A stretch of 64,000 bases of DNA from Bacillota bacterium (GTDB taxonomy: Bacteria > Bacillota > Clostridia > Saccharofermentanales > DTU023): assembly GCA_023389255.1 (NCBI GenBank), contig JAEWER010000033.1, positions 1 through 64,000 of the forward strand, read 5' to 3'. The position numbers and the translations under genes are program-made. The notes beneath the pieces are model-generated. The model had not been told where the DNA came from, did not search any database, and saw only the letters and a program-made list of their open reading frames with translations. The first letter of the stretch is position 1. Every line of letters begins with the position of its first letter. Shown here in pieces: positions 9,420 through 18,469 of this stretch.

Positions 9420-10715
9420 CTAAGAAACATAGTTTGTGGGGTCTACGGGAACACCATTGATACGGATTTCGAAGTGAATATGGTTACCAGTTGAATCACC
9501 AGTTGATCCTACGTAGCCAATGGTCTGACCCTGCGCAACGTGATCACCAACACCACAAGCATAACCACTCATATGACCATACGCAGTGGCATAACCATTG
9601 CCATGATCAATCAAAATAAAGTTACCATAGCCACCATACCACTCTGCAATCTGCACTGTGCCGGCATCGGAGGCAAGAATGGGAGTTCCGCCCGGTGCAC
9701 CGATATCGATACCACTGTGGAAACTTCTACCAAACATATAACGCTCGCCAAAACCTGAGGTGATAGTATAACCATTATTGGATGGCCAAATGAAATGACC
9801 GGTCGGAGTGGTTGAGCCTGAACTATCAGTATTTGGTGTGTCGACTTCAGTTATATCATCGCTATCAGTTGAGGTATCGTTTGCTTCCTCTTCTTGTTTG
9901 CGTCTAGCTTCTTCAGCTTGGCGTTGTCTTTCTGCCTCTGCTTCAGCCTTAGCCTGTTCTTCAGCCACGATACGCTCTTTCTCTGTGCTGATCTTGCCTG
10001 CAATTTCATCATTCTGCGCTTGAATGTTTGCCATCTGTTGATGTGCATCACCCAATTTCCAGCTAGCTTCGGCAACTTTCTGGCTGTAATATTTCTCATC
10101 TTGCTTAATTTTTGCCAACTCCTCGTTGACCTCGGTGATGTGCTCTTTCAAGCCAGCCATACTTTCATCCGTTTGTTTGATTAAGTTGTTGACACGCAAC
10201 TCTTCTTGCATCAACTGATCTAAAGCTTCTTCATCGGCTTGAGTTACGGTATTCATAAAACGCATGGTAGAAAAGAAGCCTTGTAATGATTCAGATTCAA
10301 GCAATAGTTCTAACCAGCTCTTACTCTGCATCTCAAACATGGAACTGACACGTTCACCATATTGCTCACGCTTGTTCGCTAAGCGCTTTTGTGCCTCTTG
10401 CAAGTTAATCAGTAAACTTTGTTGCACGCGTAAAGTTTTTTCTTGCTCATCTTGCAATTCGTCTACTTGTTCTTGTTGCTCTTTGCTACGTTTTTTCAGC
10501 CATTCATATTCTTGGCTAGCCTTATCATGTTCTGAACTTAATTCATCTATCTGACTGCTGACATCATCGATTTTAGATTGCAATTCTTCTTGCTCAGCAT
10601 AGAGAGAATCTAATTCATCTGCTCTCGTTGCTTGGGGCATGCCTACAAAAACAATGCCTAAAAGTAAAGCGAAAGCTGTACTTAAACTGATGATTTTATA
10701 CTTATTCTTTTTCAT
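9420..10715 (-). CDS. Secreted coiled-coil M23 peptidoglycan endopeptidase (EnvC/PcsB-like)
   Basis: A 431-residue protein with a signal peptide (1-32), a long coiled coil (about 33-270), an Asp/Thr/Ser-rich linker and a LytM/M23 domain (about 310-430). Zinc ligands are His333 and Asp337 (HSGIDIG) and His414 (HIHFE), with His381 and His412 also present, so the enzyme looks active, unlike some degenerate EnvC proteins. It lies 23 bases after ftsX, and coiled-coil hydrolases of this design are activated by FtsEX across the membrane during septation. The coupling is inferred from gene order. A GAGG site precedes the ATG. Confidence 0.93.
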   Translation of the reverse strand: MKKNKYKIISLSTAFALLLGIVFVGMPQATRADELDSLYAEQEELQSKIDDVSSQIDELSSEHDKASQEYEWLKKRSKEQQEQVDELQDEQEKTLRVQQSLLINLQEAQKRLANKREQYGERVSSMFEMQSKSWLELLLESESLQGFFSTMRFMNTVTQADEEALDQLMQEELRVNNLIKQTDESMAGLKEHITEVNEELAKIKQDEKYYSQKVAEASWKLGDAHQQMANIQAQNDEIAGKISTEKERIVAEEQAKAEAEAERQRQAEEARRKQEEEANDTSTDSDDITEVDTPNTDSSGSTTPTGHFIWPSNNGYTITSGFGERYMFGRSFHSGIDIGAPGGTPILASDAGTVQIAEWYGGYGNFILIDHGNGYATAYGHMSGYACGVGDHVAQGQTIGYVGSTGDSTGNHIHFEIRINGVPVDPTNYVS

Positions 10716-10738
10716 ATAACCTCGTAGTTGGCTACTGC

Positions 10739-11635
10739 TTAAACGCGGGTATGCTTTCTGACTGCTAATGCACTGGTCACGCCACCTAACATAACACCGA
10801 CTAAAACAATGATCATTACCGTTAAAGGCAACATGGTGTACGGGCTGATTAAGGTAAAGTCATTGCGACTCAAGACGTTTACAGCAAAGCGATTGTAGAG
10901 AGCCATATATACGGCGGTAAATAGACCGCTGGCGATTACGGCTGCAACTAAGCCGACAATCATACCTTGCACTACAAACGGAATACGAATGTAGCGGTTG
11001 GTTGCACCAATATATTTCATAACGTTGATCTCGTAGGAACGAGCAAGCGCTGCCACCCGTGTCATATTAGAGACAATAAAAACGGTGATGGTGGCAAGAG
11101 CGATGAAAACAAGAACACTGAGAATATTGACGTGAGTTTTTAGTTTGCCTAAAAACTCCATTACTCCCTGCTCTAAGTGTACTTCGTGCACGGAGGGGAA
11201 TTGCATAACTTCTTCTCTGAATTGTTCACCCAAAGTTGGATCTTGCAAACGAACTTGGATGGTATAAGGTATACGTTTTTGGTAATCAAAACCTTCGTAC
11301 AGTTCATCTCTACCAATGCTCTTTTTGAAATTATTGAAATTCTTTTCTGGCGAATATACTTCATGGAAAACGACGCTGTCACTTGCTTCTAAAATGTTAT
11401 CTAGCTGTTTTACCATACCTTCACTGGTACCAGTTTTGAATAAAATCTCAATTGGAGGTTGTTGTCCTGCTACCTCAACTAAATGGTTGGTGTTTGCTGA
11501 AAAAGCAAAGAAACAGGCAACCAAGAGCAACAAGAGCATCATGGTTGTGATCGAAGCGAACAGAACTAGCGGATGGCGAAAAATACCTTTGAAACCATCA
11601 CGCAAAGCATAACGGTAACCTTTAGTCTTGACCAT
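10739..11635 (-). CDS. ftsX: Cell-division ABC transporter-like permease FtsX
   Basis: 298 residues with the FtsX layout: one transmembrane helix near residues 22-45, a large extracellular loop (about 46-165) and three C-terminal helices around a conserved SNMTRVAALARSYEINVMKYIGA loop. FtsX transmits ATP hydrolysis by FtsE to extracellular hydrolases; the likely partner is the M23 protein encoded next. The start overlaps the end of ftsE by 14 bases, and its GGAGG site lies within ftsE, so the two are translationally coupled. Confidence 0.95.
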   Translation of the reverse strand: MVKTKGYRYALRDGFKGIFRHPLVLFASITTMMLLLLLVACFFAFSANTNHLVEVAGQQPPIEILFKTGTSEGMVKQLDNILEASDSVVFHEVYSPEKNFNNFKKSIGRDELYEGFDYQKRIPYTIQVRLQDPTLGEQFREEVMQFPSVHEVHLEQGVMEFLGKLKTHVNILSVLVFIALATITVFIVSNMTRVAALARSYEINVMKYIGATNRYIRIPFVVQGMIVGLVAAVIASGLFTAVYMALYNRFAVNVLSRNDFTLISPYTMLPLTVMIIVLVGVMLGGVTSALAVRKHTRV

Positions 11636-12686
11636 GCTCTGCCTCCGTTTCTGCTTTTTGCTTACTGTCTAGGCGAATAGCGCCACTGGTAAAATCATCT
11701 TCGTTTATGACACTATCGGTTTCTAGTTCATCACTATTGCTGTTATGCCCTTCTTCTACCTCAATTAGATGAGCCCCTCTGGTATGGGGATGTTCATTCA
11801 TCTCAGCAATATCTTCGCTAGTAAGGCTTTTCTCACTGAAACGCAAACTTGCAATACGCTCCGCTAGGGTTGCATTGTTGTGTTGACGACGTTTTCTCTG
11901 TGCTTCTGCATTCTCTTCTTGCTCTTTTTGCCAGAGTGAAAAGTCGAAACCACTGAACAGTGCTTGCATTTGCTCTCTGTCTTCTTCACTTCTTACTAGG
12001 CACAAATCTTGTTCCTCGCTGGAAGCAGGTTCGTCATTAACTACTTGACCATCGTGGATCGTGATGGTGCGCTTATTCATCTGTTTTATCAGTTCGATAT
12101 TGTGACTACAAACAATAACAGTAGCACCCATCTTATTGATTTCATCCAACATCGCCATCGTAGCTTCACTAGTAGTGGGGTCAAGGTTACCCGTTGGCTC
12201 GTCCGCAAGAATTAGGCGTGGATTATTGGCCATAGCACGGGCTACACCTACACGTTGCTGTTCACCACCTGATAATTCATCTGGATAATCGTTGGTTTTA
12301 TGACGCAGACCAACCATGCTGAGCAACATGTTAACTCTCTGCTTAATCTGCTTGGGTCTTGCACCCACAATTTCCATCGCCATTGCTACATTTTCGAACA
12401 CTGTTTTGCTTTCAATTAAGCGATAGTCCTGGAAAATCATGCCGATTTTACGACGCACTTGAGGTACCAAACGTCTGGACATACGACTGATCTCATAATC
12501 GTCAACGAGTACTCGTCCCTCAGTTGGGTTCTCTTCGCAGGAAAGCAACTTAATTAAAGTGGACTTACCTGCACCACTCTCACCGATGATGAACACGAAC
12601 TCACCATCGCCAATTTCTAAATTGACGTCTCGCAAGGCTTCTGCACCGTTGGCATAGACTTTGCTGACATTCTGAAAAATAATCAA
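11622..12686 (-). CDS. ftsE: Cell-division ATPase FtsE with long C-terminal extension
   Basis: 354 residues, whereas FtsE is normally about 220-230. Walker [10 protein letters not shown], signature LSGGEQQRV, Walker [13 protein letters not shown] and the switch His (VIVCSHN) are all intact in the first 215 residues. The remaining 125-odd residues are polar and charged, rich in Glu, Asn and Arg, without a recognised domain. It starts at TTG with GAGG 8 bases upstream. It is the first gene of ftsE-ftsX-M23-ctpA. Candidate control elements lie just upstream (see 12717-12747). The extension could bind a divisome protein or regulate the ATPase, but that is inference. Confidence 0.94.
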   Translation of the reverse strand: MIIFQNVSKVYANGAEALRDVNLEIGDGEFVFIIGESGAGKSTLIKLLSCEENPTEGRVLVDDYEISRMSRRLVPQVRRKIGMIFQDYRLIESKTVFENVAMAMEIVGARPKQIKQRVNMLLSMVGLRHKTNDYPDELSGGEQQRVGVARAMANNPRLILADEPTGNLDPTTSEATMAMLDEINKMGATVIVCSHNIELIKQMNKRTITIHDGQVVNDEPASSEEQDLCLVRSEEDREQMQALFSGFDFSLWQKEQEENAEAQRKRRQHNNATLAERIASLRFSEKSLTSEDIAEMNEHPHTRGAHLIEVEEGHNSNSDELETDSVINEDDFTSGAIRLDSKQKAETEAEHGQD

Positions 12687-12716
12687 GGTTATTCCTCACT
12701 ACTTAGTATCTATCAA

Positions 12717-12747
12717 AATATAGCACCACAGCTTTGTAAATCTGTGG
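12717..12747 (-). promoter_or_regulatory. Extended -10 promoter with overlapping inverted repeat upstream of ftsE
   Basis: On the minus strand TGCTATATT (12717-12725) is a good extended -10. Directly upstream, CCACAG/CTGTGG arms (12726-12731 and 12742-12747) flank 10 bases and would cover the spacer and -35 region. This is the expected geometry for a repressor site, but no protein is assigned. Confidence 0.5.
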
Positions 12748-12776
12748 CGAGAATGTGGCATTTGCTAATAACAAGA

Positions 12777-12796
12777 CAGACTTCCTTGGAAGTCTG
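12777..12796 (-). terminator. Hairpin downstream of the CdaR-type regulator gene
   Basis: Perfect stem CAGACTTCC/GGAAGTCTG with a 2-base loop. The minus-strand tail is only moderately T-rich, so termination may be inefficient. Confidence 0.55.
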
Positions 12797-12838
12797 CCGT
12801 ACTTTGTTATATTTCCATTAATTAAAGATGCCGTCAAC

Positions 12839-13930
12839 TTATTTGCTTAAGCTCTGTGCCTCGCGAAAGATAGTTTCTAGGTATTTACGCACCATAGAAG
12901 CTAGCTTAAACAGCACAGCATCATCAAAACTTCTCAGATCTAGACCAGTAATTTTCTGTACCTTATCTAAACGATATACCAACGTATTACGGTGCACGAA
13001 CAACTGGCGTGAAGTCTCTGAGCCATTCAGGTTGTTTTCAAAGAATTTTTGGATGGTGAGCAATGTTTCTTCATCCAATTCTTCGTAGGTATTGTTATCG
13101 AAAACTTCAGATAAGAACATCTGACATAAGGTAGGTGGCAACTGATAGATCAAGCGACCTAGACCTAATTTGTTATAACGCATAATACGTTGATCATCGG
13201 TGAAAATTTTACCAACTGTTAGTGCCAAAGATGCCTCACGATAAGATTTAGGAATATCTTTGAGCGTATCTACAGGCATGCCCACACCTAAGTTGACACG
13301 ACAACCTAAATTCTTTTCAAAGAACTCTAGAATCGCATTAGGTAGCTCTTCACGCTCAAATTCATCTAAGTTATCTAAATCAACGATTAAAACAAAATTA
13401 TTTTCGTCTAAAGGCAAGTAATTCCATTTCTGACAGTAGTTGCGATCGCTTTCCACTAATTCTCGCACCTGATTGGAATTGCCTACACTCGGATGCACAT
13501 AGAAACACTGACGAGGCAGGCTAAAAGTCAGCTGGAACTCACGAGCTTTGAGAGGGATATCGCCAGGTAACTCGTTTTCTAGCAATACATTCTTAAGAAA
13601 ACTTTCGCACTCAGCCTCTTGATTACGCATCATAAGAGCTGAAGTTAACCAACCTGCAACCAGTTGCAAGTATTTATTGGTTTCATCATCCAAACCCTGA
13701 ATGCTGACAATCAGTTTGACTTCACCACTGATATATATTTTGAGCATTTGGCTTGTATCTGTTTTCAATAACTTTTCGGTTGAACGAGAAAAAGCAGATG
13801 CCACATCGTCAAATTTATTGACTTGCTCTTTTTCCGTGGAATAGACCACCACGCCTTTATTGTCAAAAATGCTGATCTTGCGACCTAAGGTAGCACCAGC
13901 CTGATTGATTATATTTTTTAGATCTTCCAT
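12839..13930 (-). CDS. CdaR/PucR-family transcriptional regulator
   Basis: 363 residues. The N-terminal third is a diacid-recognition-like sensory domain (GRKISIFDNKGVVVYSTEK). The middle is a degenerate GGDEF-like region (NLGVGMPVDTLKDIPKSYREASLALTVG), and the C-terminus is the PucR helix-turn-helix (FFENNLNGSETSRQLFVHRNTLVYRLDKVQKITG). This is the layout of CdaR-type activators that sense small organic acids. It follows fhs by 12 bases with an AGGAGG site and is likely co-transcribed with it. The link to one-carbon metabolism is positional; the effector is unknown. Confidence 0.88.
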   Translation of the reverse strand: MEDLKNIINQAGATLGRKISIFDNKGVVVYSTEKEQVNKFDDVASAFSRSTEKLLKTDTSQMLKIYISGEVKLIVSIQGLDDETNKYLQLVAGWLTSALMMRNQEAECESFLKNVLLENELPGDIPLKAREFQLTFSLPRQCFYVHPSVGNSNQVRELVESDRNYCQKWNYLPLDENNFVLIVDLDNLDEFEREELPNAILEFFEKNLGCRVNLGVGMPVDTLKDIPKSYREASLALTVGKIFTDDQRIMRYNKLGLGRLIYQLPPTLCQMFLSEVFDNNTYEELDEETLLTIQKFFENNLNGSETSRQLFVHRNTLVYRLDKVQKITGLDLRSFDDAVLFKLASMVRKYLETIFREAQSLSK

Positions 13931-13942
13931 GATGGCTTCCTC

Positions 13943-15628
13943 CTAAGACAATCCCACTATGGTTCCGTCTGGCAATAGATCCATTTGCTCAGCTGCGGGC
14001 ACTTTGGGTAGGCCAGGCATCGTCATAATAGTGCCTGTCAACGCTACTACAAAACCTGCGCCTGCAGCAAGACGCACATCACGCACCGTCATCTCAAAGG
14101 TTTCTGGTGCGCCCAACTTAGTAGCATCATCGGAAAAACTGTACTGCGTCTTCGCCATACAAATTGGTAAATTACCGTAACCGAGCTCAGTTAATTTAGC
14201 TAACTTTTGCTGGCAGGCCTTAGTAAAATTCACCTTGTCTGCCCGATAGATGCGTTTTGCTATACTCTCTATTTTAGCGCACAGATCAAGCTCATCAGCA
14301 TAACAAAATGTTAGCTCGCTGTCTTGATTGGCTACTTCTACTACTTTATCGGCAAGAGTTAGCGCTCCGGCACCACCCTTAGCCCATACATCGGATAATT
14401 CAATTGCCAAGCCCTCTTTTTCCCCTAAACGGAGAAGCTCTGCAACTTCTGCGTCGGTATCACTAGGGAAACGATTTATGGCAACTACCACAGGCAAATT
14501 GAATACTTCTTTAATATTAGCTGCGTGGCGCAACAGATTAGGCATACCCTTGCGCATCGCTTCAATATTTTCTACATTTAAGTCTTTTTTGACAACTCCA
14601 CCATGCATTTTCAATGCACGAATCGTCGCTACTAAAACCACAGCATCTGGGCTCAAATCTGCTAAACGGCACTTGATATCTAGGAATTTTTCCGCTCCTA
14701 AATCGGCACCAAAACCTGCTTCAGTAATAGTGTAATTACTATAAGCCAATGCTGTTTTAGTTGCTAAAACACTGTTACAGCCATGCGCTATATTAGCAAA
14801 CGGACCACCATGCACCAGTGCCGGTGTGTGCTCTAGCGTCTGTACTAAATTAGGTTTGAGCGCTTCTTTCAGCAACACCGCCATTGCCCCCGTAGCTTTT
14901 AAGTGATCACAAGTTATAGGCTTACCCGAACGGCTATAGGCTACAATCATACGACCTAAACGCTTTTTAAGATCGGTATAAGACGAGCTCAGACAGAGAA
15001 CTGCCATCACTTCTGACGCTACTGTAATATCAAAACCATCTTCTCGTGGAACGCCATTAGTTTTACCACCTAAACCATCTAAAACGTTGCGCAATTGACG
15101 ATCATTCATATCGACACAGCGTCGCCAGGTGATATTTCTGGTATCAATATCCAGCTCATTTCCTTGATGAATGTGATTGTCCAACATCGCTGCTAGCAAA
15201 TTGTTGGCAGAAGTTAAGGCGTGAAAGTCACCCGTAAAGTGCAAGTTGAGTTGCTCCATCGGTACCACTTGCGCATAACCACCACCAGCAGCTCCCCCCT
15301 TGATACCAAATACCGGACCAAGTGATGGTTCCCTTAACGCGACAATGGCATTTTTGCCACGCTGGTTGAGAGCATCTGCTAAACCTATAGTTGTAGTCGT
15401 TTTGCCCTCTCCTGCCGGCGTCGGAGTAATAGCAGTAACTAAAATTAATTTACCGCGCTTGTGCAACTTATTCTGTTTTTCAACTTCGGGCAAAGTGGCG
15501 AAATTTACTTTTGCCATGTAATTACCGTATTGTTCACACTCAGAAAAAGGTATGCCTGCACGCTCTGCAATTTCTTTGATGGGTAATAACTTAGCTTGTT
15601 GTGCAATTTCTAAATCAGTTAAGGCCAT
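13943..15628 (-). CDS. fhs: Formate-tetrahydrofolate ligase
   Basis: 561 residues, the usual length. The enzyme joins formate to tetrahydrofolate with ATP to give 10-formyl-THF, in the cytoplasm. Visible signatures are the P-loop-like [52 protein letters not shown] and the C-terminal [17 protein letters not shown]. The ATG at 15628 is preferred over an in-frame start 8 codons upstream because GGGAGGAG lies immediately before it. In an anaerobe this can serve purine and formyl-Met synthesis or a Wood-Ljungdahl branch; no other genes of that pathway lie nearby. The next gene in the operon is the CdaR-type regulator. Confidence 0.97.
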   Translation of the reverse strand: MALTDLEIAQQAKLLPIKEIAERAGIPFSECEQYGNYMAKVNFATLPEVEKQNKLHKRGKLILVTAITPTPAGEGKTTTTIGLADALNQRGKNAIVALREPSLGPVFGIKGGAAGGGYAQVVPMEQLNLHFTGDFHALTSANNLLAAMLDNHIHQGNELDIDTRNITWRRCVDMNDRQLRNVLDGLGGKTNGVPREDGFDITVASEVMAVLCLSSSYTDLKKRLGRMIVAYSRSGKPITCDHLKATGAMAVLLKEALKPNLVQTLEHTPALVHGGPFANIAHGCNSVLATKTALAYSNYTITEAGFGADLGAEKFLDIKCRLADLSPDAVVLVATIRALKMHGGVVKKDLNVENIEAMRKGMPNLLRHAANIKEVFNLPVVVAINRFPSDTDAEVAELLRLGEKEGLAIELSDVWAKGGAGALTLADKVVEVANQDSELTFCYADELDLCAKIESIAKRIYRADKVNFTKACQQKLAKLTELGYGNLPICMAKTQYSFSDDATKLGAPETFEMTVRDVRLAAGAGFVVALTGTIMTMPGLPKVPAAEQMDLLPDGTIVGLS

Positions 15629-15803
15629 TTCTCCTCCCATGTTGCTTGACATACCTAGAGTTTTCTTGCATCTACTGAGCCGATTTAGGCAAAGTCAGAA
15701 GCGCATTTTCACTCTTTTATACAATAACGACTTCCACTTTTTGGGCGCATTGAATAAAAAGGTACTGTTTATTATATGCTAAGTACAACAAGGTAGCTAA
15801 GAA

Positions 15804-16532
15804 TTAAGCGTAATCTTCTGTCAAGCCAGACTCTAAGGCTTGTAAATTTACCAGCCAAATTACTCTGCCACTAACTTTAATTAAACCATCTCTTTCCATG
15901 CTGATTAATTCTCGTGAAAATGACGGTCTGGGCATAGCTAGCAGTCTGGCAATAACTTCTTTTGATGCTGGTAACTCAATAGCTTGTGTGGAGATAATCT
16001 TGGATGCCTGTTCTAAAGTTTGGTTGTCTGTAGCTAGTTGTTCACGCAACAATTCCAGCAAATAACAAGATACCTTGTTGCGCAGGGTACGTTGTGACAA
16101 CACATAAATGCGCTGGTTATGCATGTGCAAACGATCACTCAACAAACATAAAAAGTTAGTAATCATCTGCGGAGATTTAGCAAACATCTCTAACAACGAT
16201 TCATAGTTAATGAACAACACTTTTGAAGCAGATACCGCTTCCAGTGATGTCGGATAACGACGGTGACCACTAAAAATTAGTTCTTCACCAAAAATTTCGC
16301 CACTACCGAGTAGGTCGAGTGTGGAGTATACGCCAGACGGTGAGTATTTTTGCTTAGCTAATTGACCCTCTAAAATTAGACCAATTCCAGGACAATCATC
16401 GCCTTCCCTTGCGACTAAATCGCCTTTGTTGTAGGAAATAGAATTTGCTCTGTGGCAAAAATCTAAATAAACCTCATCTGGTAAACCTGCAAACAGGGGA
16501 GTCTTCGATATAAATTCGCACAGTCGGCGCAT
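15804..16532 (-). CDS. Crp/Fnr-family transcriptional regulator
   Basis: 242 residues with a cyclic-nucleotide-binding-like beta-roll (about 10-125), a dimerisation helix and a C-terminal winged helix (ASKEVIARLLAMPRPSFSRELISMERDGLI). There is no N-terminal cysteine cluster of the Fnr oxygen-sensing type, so it may respond to another signal. The start at 16532 is supported by AGGAG and avoids running into tRNA-Leu, which ends 21 bases upstream; the upstream extension of the reading frame is tRNA sequence. It may be co-transcribed with that tRNA. A Crp-type palindrome stands before nifJ (39339-39354) and is a candidate target. Confidence 0.9.
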   Translation of the reverse strand: MRRLCEFISKTPLFAGLPDEVYLDFCHRANSISYNKGDLVAREGDDCPGIGLILEGQLAKQKYSPSGVYSTLDLLGSGEIFGEELIFSGHRRYPTSLEAVSASKVLFINYESLLEMFAKSPQMITNFLCLLSDRLHMHNQRIYVLSQRTLRNKVSCYLLELLREQLATDNQTLEQASKIISTQAIELPASKEVIARLLAMPRPSFSRELISMERDGLIKVSGRVIWLVNLQALESGLTEDYA

Positions 16533-16552
16533 AGCGGCTCCTAAAAATAAAC

Positions 16553-16635
16553 TGGTGCGGACAACAGGACTCGAACCTGCACGCTCGCGCATTGGAACCT
16601 AAATCCAACGTGTCTGCCAATTCCACCATGTCCGC
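16553..16635 (-). tRNA. tRNA-Leu (anticodon UAG)
   Basis: The minus strand folds as a class II tRNA. Acceptor GCGGACA pairs with TGTCCGC; the anticodon arm is TTGGA-TTTAGGT-TCCAA with anticodon TAG; there is a long variable arm, a T-arm with GGTTCGAGTCC, and an encoded CCA end. Confidence 0.95.
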
Positions 16636-16645
16636 ATTGGCTAGA

Positions 16646-16674
16646 ATTATACAAGACTGGTGGACGCTAGACAA
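16646..16674 (-). promoter_or_regulatory. Sigma-A type promoter of tRNA-Leu
   Basis: -35 TTGTCT (16669-16674), a 17-base spacer and a perfect -10 TATAAT (16646-16651), ending 10 bases before the tRNA 5' end. It may also drive the Crp/Fnr gene. Confidence 0.75.
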
Positions 16675-16722
16675 CTAAAGATGTAGTTTTTCTCCGTTTC
16701 CGCCAGCTCTCACTAATTGTAC

Positions 16723-17499
16723 TCACTCTTCTGTAAGTATCTTCTTTTCTAAAGCTCGTAAATGCTCATAGGATTTTTTCATGCTGACAAAAATATCACC
16801 AGCTGAATAGTCTTGTTCGATAGCAAAATGTCTAACTCCATTCTGATACCCCCACGAAAGCAGACTCATAAAATCTACCTCGCCTGCACCACATTCACGA
16901 ATATTACGCTCCATATCTTCTAGAGCACCTGCCTTGGTATCAATATCCTTACAATGCAACGTAAGAATTCTACCCTTATATTTTTGGCAATAGGTTAACG
17001 GATCTCTCTCAGCTACTTTAAGCCAATAAGTGTCTGGTTCAGGTGCTATTTCACTGTTTAGACAGATGTAGTCCATCACTACTTCACCATCAACTAGGCA
17101 GTTGAAGTCATATTCAGGTGAATGTAAACCTAAGCTGATACCTTCTGCTCGTAAAATTGGTAAAGCCTTTTCTAGCATGATTTTAGTTGCGTGATAACCA
17201 GCTAAATTTTGGTATTCATCATCGATATACTTCAAATAGACCTCAGAGCACGCAAAAAAATGACAGTCATAAATTATTTGTTCGAGCTGATCACGAAACA
17301 GTTCATGCTTTATATGCATGCTACTCACTTTCAGTTCTGCTCTATCTAGGGCTTCTTTAATCTCTTCTCGAGTATGACCTCTATAACCATCTAATTGCAC
17401 CGCTTCAAAGCCGATCTCTTTTACACGTTGCAAACAGTACACTGGATCTTGTGCCAGGGCGTGGCGCAATCCGTACATTTGGCAAATTATACGACTCAT
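16723..17499 (-). CDS. Sugar phosphate isomerase/epimerase (xylose isomerase-like TIM barrel)
   Basis: 258 residues of the AP-endonuclease-2/xylose isomerase-like barrel superfamily. Visible strands include IGFEAVQLDGYRG, LGLHSPEYDF, ILTLHCKDID and EVDFMSLLSWGYQNGVRHFAIEQDY. The acidic and His residues in the last three strands match metal-binding positions in this family. Members epimerise or isomerise sugars, keto-sugars or inositols; the substrate is not readable. It is the last gene of PTS-PHP-AKR-epimerase, 2 bases after the reductase, with a GAGGAAT ribosome site. Confidence 0.85.
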   Translation of the reverse strand: MSRIICQMYGLRHALAQDPVYCLQRVKEIGFEAVQLDGYRGHTREEIKEALDRAELKVSSMHIKHELFRDQLEQIIYDCHFFACSEVYLKYIDDEYQNLAGYHATKIMLEKALPILRAEGISLGLHSPEYDFNCLVDGEVVMDYICLNSEIAPEPDTYWLKVAERDPLTYCQKYKGRILTLHCKDIDTKAGALEDMERNIRECGAGEVDFMSLLSWGYQNGVRHFAIEQDYSAGDIFVSMKKSYEHLRALEKKILTEE

Positions 17500-17501
17500 A
17501 T

Positions 17502-18455
17502 CTATTCCTCGAGTGCCAAAAATTTAACTTCTGCAGACGACAATTGAATGTTTGCAGCTTCTAGAGAACTCTCTAATTCACTCACTTTTTCTGGGCCAAT
17601 AATTGCTGCAATATTATCTCCTTTGTGCAAAACCCAAGCCAATGCAATTTGAATAGGTGAGCAACCTTTTTTCACAGCTAAATCTTTAGCTCTTTCATAG
17701 CGTAGCCAGTTATCTTCGTTATAGAAACAGGCCTTAATCTCAGGATCAGGACAATGCTCTGGGGTAAATCTACCCGAGAAAAATCCTCCGGCTTGACTAG
17801 ACCAAGAAACGAGCGCTAAATCGTGTTGCAAGTGCCAATCAACCATGTCCTTATCGGCTGAAACACAACCTGGCCAGCGTGGAATCATCGGCACTGCCAA
17901 ACTGAGATTAGGCGAAGTGAAAGACAGTGGGTATAGTCCATGCTTTTGGGCATACTCTTGCGCTTCTATGATGCGGGGCAACTCCCAGTTAGAAACACCT
18001 ATAGCTTGTATATAACCCTTTTCGATTTGCTCAGCTAAGGCTTCTAGAATTTCACCCACTGGTACAGTAGGGTCATCACGATGTAAAGCATACAATTCCA
18101 CGTAATCTGTGTTTAGTTTTTCTAAACTTTGCAACACATCTTCTCTGATACACTCTGCATTAACTCGCTTAACATCTCTTGCTTCTCGTTTAGGGTGACA
18201 ACCTTTAGTTAAAACCTGCAGACGCTTTCTATTACCAGAAACTTTAAACCATTCGCCAATAGCTAATTCTGCATGTCTATAGTGTTCTGCAGTATCGATA
18301 ATGTTGCCACCATGAGCAATATATGTCTCAAACATTTCCGCTACAGCATCCATGTTGTCGGGACGTAAAAAATCTGCAGAACCTAAAAATAATTTACTGG
18401 CGTGAAGAGTAATTTCTTCTCCCTTGCGCCAACCCTTAATTGCAATTTGTTCCAT
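17502..18455 (-). CDS. Aldo/keto reductase
   Basis: 317 residues of the NADPH-dependent aldo-keto reductase family. The catalytic tetrad is recognisable: Asp and Tyr in NIIDTAEHYRHAE, Lys in VLTKGCHP, and His in ELYALHRDDP. The C-terminal IQIALAWVLHKGDNIAAIIGPEKVSELESSL segment fits cofactor binding. It probably reduces or oxidises a sugar or sugar-derived carbonyl delivered by the PTS permease of the same operon. It sits between the PHP-domain gene (14-base gap) and the epimerase gene. Confidence 0.92.
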   Translation of the reverse strand: MEQIAIKGWRKGEEITLHASKLFLGSADFLRPDNMDAVAEMFETYIAHGGNIIDTAEHYRHAELAIGEWFKVSGNRKRLQVLTKGCHPKREARDVKRVNAECIREDVLQSLEKLNTDYVELYALHRDDPTVPVGEILEALAEQIEKGYIQAIGVSNWELPRIIEAQEYAQKHGLYPLSFTSPNLSLAVPMIPRWPGCVSADKDMVDWHLQHDLALVSWSSQAGGFFSGRFTPEHCPDPEIKACFYNEDNWLRYERAKDLAVKKGCSPIQIALAWVLHKGDNIAAIIGPEKVSELESSLEAANIQLSSAEVKFLALEE

Positions 18456-18469
18456 AACTTTACCTTCTT

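Noticed and set aside
16533..16592. Longer N-terminus for the Crp/Fnr protein
   Set aside because: The extra codons run through the 3' part of tRNA-Leu; the ATG at 16532 has AGGAG in front of it.
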